From NCBI GenBank assembly GCA_900543175.1, contig UQQO01000073.1:1-10969 (forward strand): DNA of 10,969 bases. Direction: 5' to 3'. The notes beneath the pieces were generated by a model. That model saw only the letters and a program-made list of their open reading frames with translations, searched no databases and was not told the DNA's origin. The translations under genes were made by a program, and so were the position numbers. This DNA is from an uncultured Fusobacterium sp. Its GTDB lineage: Bacteria > Fusobacteriota > Fusobacteriia > Fusobacteriales > Fusobacteriaceae. Below, one piece after another: positions 9,804-10,969 of the stretch (positions are counted from its first letter, which is position 1; each line of letters starts with the position of its first letter).

Positions 9804-9971
9804 AAAAAAGAAATTTTAATAACGTAACTTGACTAATAATCGCTAATGCAAAGGCACTTTGTCAAAATCTAACAATATGCAAGAAAAAATGAACTTAGTT
9901 AGATATATTATAGTTTTAGAAAATGAAATAGTATATAATAAAAAAAGATTAGACTAAAGGAGTAAAAAATC
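9804..9971. other. Intergenic region upstream of the GIY-YIG gene
   Basis: Nothing coding was seen. A TATAAT at 9934-9939 is a plausible -10 for the gene starting at 9972, but no matching -35 was found at the right distance. A small hairpin CAAAG-GCA-CTTTG (9849-9861) is present. Confidence 0.45.
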
Positions 9972-10280
9972 ATGGAATACTATGTTTATATAATAAGGTG
10001 CCAAGATAATTCTCTATATACAGGAATTACAACTGATGTAGAAAGAAGATATGAGGAACATAAAAAAGGAATAGGGGCAAAATATACAAAAATAAAAAAA
10101 ATTTTAAAATTAGAAATATTTTTTTCTTGTTTAAATAGATCTGAGGCATCAAAAATCGAATATTTTATTAAAAAAATGAGTAAGGCACAGAAAGAGAACT
10201 ATCTCAATAAAATCAAGGACTTAGAAGATGTTGTTTTTGAAAAATTAGGTATAAAAATAGAGGTTAAAAAAATTTTTTAA
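9972..10280 (+). CDS. GIY-YIG domain protein, UPF0213/YhbQ type
   Basis: A 102-residue single-domain GIY-YIG nuclease-superfamily protein. Family marks: YYVYIIRC (3-10) and YTGIT (16-20) form the GIY-YIG pair, R25/R26 in VERRYEEH follow, then GAKYT (35-39) and SEASKIEYFIKKMSK (57-71), in which E63 is the expected metal-binding glutamate. All core residues are present, so nuclease activity is possible. The E. coli relative YhbQ has been linked to DNA processing, but the cellular role of this subfamily is poorly defined. AAAGGAG (9956-9962) precedes the ATG by 9 nt. The C-terminus is lysine-rich (LGIKIEVKKIF). It stands alone between the 160-bp inverted-repeat element and the tRNA promoter. Confidence 0.9.
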   Translation: MEYYVYIIRCQDNSLYTGITTDVERRYEEHKKGIGAKYTKIKKILKLEIFFSCLNRSEASKIEYFIKKMSKAQKENYLNKIKDLEDVVFEKLGIKIEVKKIF

Positions 10281-10298
10281 AAAAATTTAAAAAAATTG

Positions 10299-10327
10299 TT
10301 GACAGAATTTAGATGTTATGATAATAT
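10299..10327 (+). promoter_or_regulatory. Strong promoter of the tRNA cluster
   Basis: A perfect -35 TTGACA (10299-10304), a 17-bp spacer ending in TGA (extended -10), and TAATAT (10322-10327). It starts only 18 bp after the GIY-YIG stop and sits about 60 bp before the first tRNA, as expected for a stable-RNA operon. Confidence 0.85.
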
Positions 10328-10350
10328 AATAAATGTCCTCGACGGAACAA

Positions 10351-10372
10351 CGATGAAAACGAAAGTTCATCG
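10351..10372 (+). other. Leader hairpin upstream of the first tRNA
   Basis: CGATGA (10351-10356) pairs with TCATCG (10367-10372), with an AA bulge and an AC/GT pair closing a GAAA (GNRA) tetraloop. It is in the 5' leader between promoter and tRNA-Leu and may serve as a processing or stability element. Function is not shown. Confidence 0.45.
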
Positions 10373-10389
10373 AAGGAAAGTTGATGATT

Positions 10390-10477
10390 GCCTGGGTGGC
10401 GGAACAGGTAGACGCACGGGACTTAAAATCCCGTGGTACTTAGTACCGTACCGGTTCGATTCCGGTCCTAGGCACCA
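10390..10477 (+). tRNA. tRNA-Leu (anticodon UAA)
   Basis: 88 nt including encoded CCA. The acceptor stem GCCTGGG pairs with CCTAGGC (one G.T); the anticodon loop is CTTAAAA with a CGGGA/TCCCG stem. The long variable arm TGGTACTTAGTACCG is typical of class II tRNA-Leu. It is the first gene of the cluster. Confidence 0.95.
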
Positions 10478-10482
10478 TATAA

Positions 10483-10559
<77 letters not shown>

Positions 10560-10577
10560 AAACTTAAAAATAAATAT

Positions 10578-10653
<76 letters not shown>

Positions 10654-10658
10654 AGGAT

Positions 10659-10734
10659 GCGTCATTAGCTCAGTTGGTAGAGCACACGACTTTTAATCGT
10701 GTTGCCACAGGTTCAAATCCTGTATGACGCACCA
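10659..10734 (+). tRNA. tRNA-Lys (anticodon UUU)
   Basis: 76 nt with CCA. The acceptor stem GCGTCAT pairs with ATGACGC; the anticodon stem-loop is CACGA-CTTTTAA-TCGTG. Confidence 0.95.
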
Positions 10735-10739
10735 TTTAT

Positions 10740-10816
<77 letters not shown>

Positions 10817-10833
10817 TTAAAAATTAATCAACT

Positions 10834-10910
10834 GGATCCATAGCTCAGTTGGTTAGAGCACTCGGCTCATAACCGAGTGGTCGCTGGTTCGACTCCAGCT
10901 GGATCCACCA
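10834..10910 (+). tRNA. CAU-anticodon tRNA: elongator Met or lysidine-type Ile2
   Basis: 77 nt with CCA. The acceptor stem GGATCCA pairs with TGGATCC, A73; the anticodon stem-loop is CTCGG-CTCATAA-CCGAG. The 1-72 pair is closed, so it is not an initiator. The loop CTCATAA, the U12-A23 and C29-G41 pairs, and the GG start resemble tRNA-Ile2 whose C34 is changed to lysidine by TilS. An elongator Met gene cannot be excluded without the rest of the tRNA set. Confidence 0.85.
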
Positions 10911-10915
10911 TATTT

Positions 10916-10969
10916 GCCCCGTTCGTTCAGTGGTAAGGACATCAGATTTTCACTCTGGAAACAGGGGTT
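10916..10969 (+). tRNA. tRNA-Glu (anticodon UUC), cut by the window end
   Basis: The first 54 nt are present: acceptor 5' strand GCCCCGT, D-arm, and anticodon stem-loop TCAGA-TTTTCAC-TCTGG. The T-arm and 3' acceptor strand lie beyond the window. The tRNA cluster therefore continues. Confidence 0.85.

Overview
The window is very AT-rich (coding and intergenic), with strong AAGGAGG-type ribosome binding sites, canonical extended sigma-70 promoters, tRNA genes that encode CCA, and protein families (DUF1576, DUF6485, GPH symporter, EbgR-like regulator) common in anaerobic gut bacteria. I infer a Fusobacterium-like organism; a low-GC clostridium is the main alternative. The sequence alone cannot settle this.

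Region by region: (1) 70-4602 is a lactose/beta-galactoside operon: a promoter, a 1008-residue GH2 beta-galactosidase, and a GPH-type sugar:cation symporter overlapping it by one base, closed by a two-way terminator. (2) 4601-5735 holds a convergent LacI/GalR-family repressor, most like EbgR, with its own promoter and a candidate palindromic operator. (3) 5939-6965 looks like a decaying accessory patch: a hicA toxin gene broken by a frameshift and lacking its catalytic-histidine segment, an intact hicB antitoxin with terminator, and a truncated zinc-ribbon transposase fragment on the other strand. (4) 7183-7611 is a single-gene unit: a strong promoter, a leader of about 125 nt containing a perfectly placed intrinsic terminator (a candidate attenuator or riboswitch), a 72-residue cysteine-rich DUF6485 protein, and a shared two-way terminator. 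(5) 7622-9556 (minus strand) is a two-gene operon: a duplicated DUF1576 membrane protein followed 17 nt later by an ADP-ribose pyrophosphatase-like Nudix hydrolase. (6) 9644-9803 is a non-coding 160-bp element bounded by a perfect 13-bp inverted repeat and folding into nested hairpins. (7) 9972-10280 encodes a small GIY-YIG protein, followed by a strong tRNA promoter and a run of seven tRNA genes (Leu, fMet, Gly, Lys, Arg, a CAU-anticodon tRNA that may be Ile2, and Glu cut by the window end).

How the genes work together: the first block imports and hydrolyses beta-galactosides under the control of the convergent repressor. The Nudix/DUF1576 pair suggests a link between an unknown membrane function and nucleotide-sugar clean-up. 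The least explained items are the attenuator-like leader of the DUF6485 gene, the 160-bp inverted-repeat element, and the toxin-dead hic locus. I saw no CRISPR array, prophage or complete defence system.
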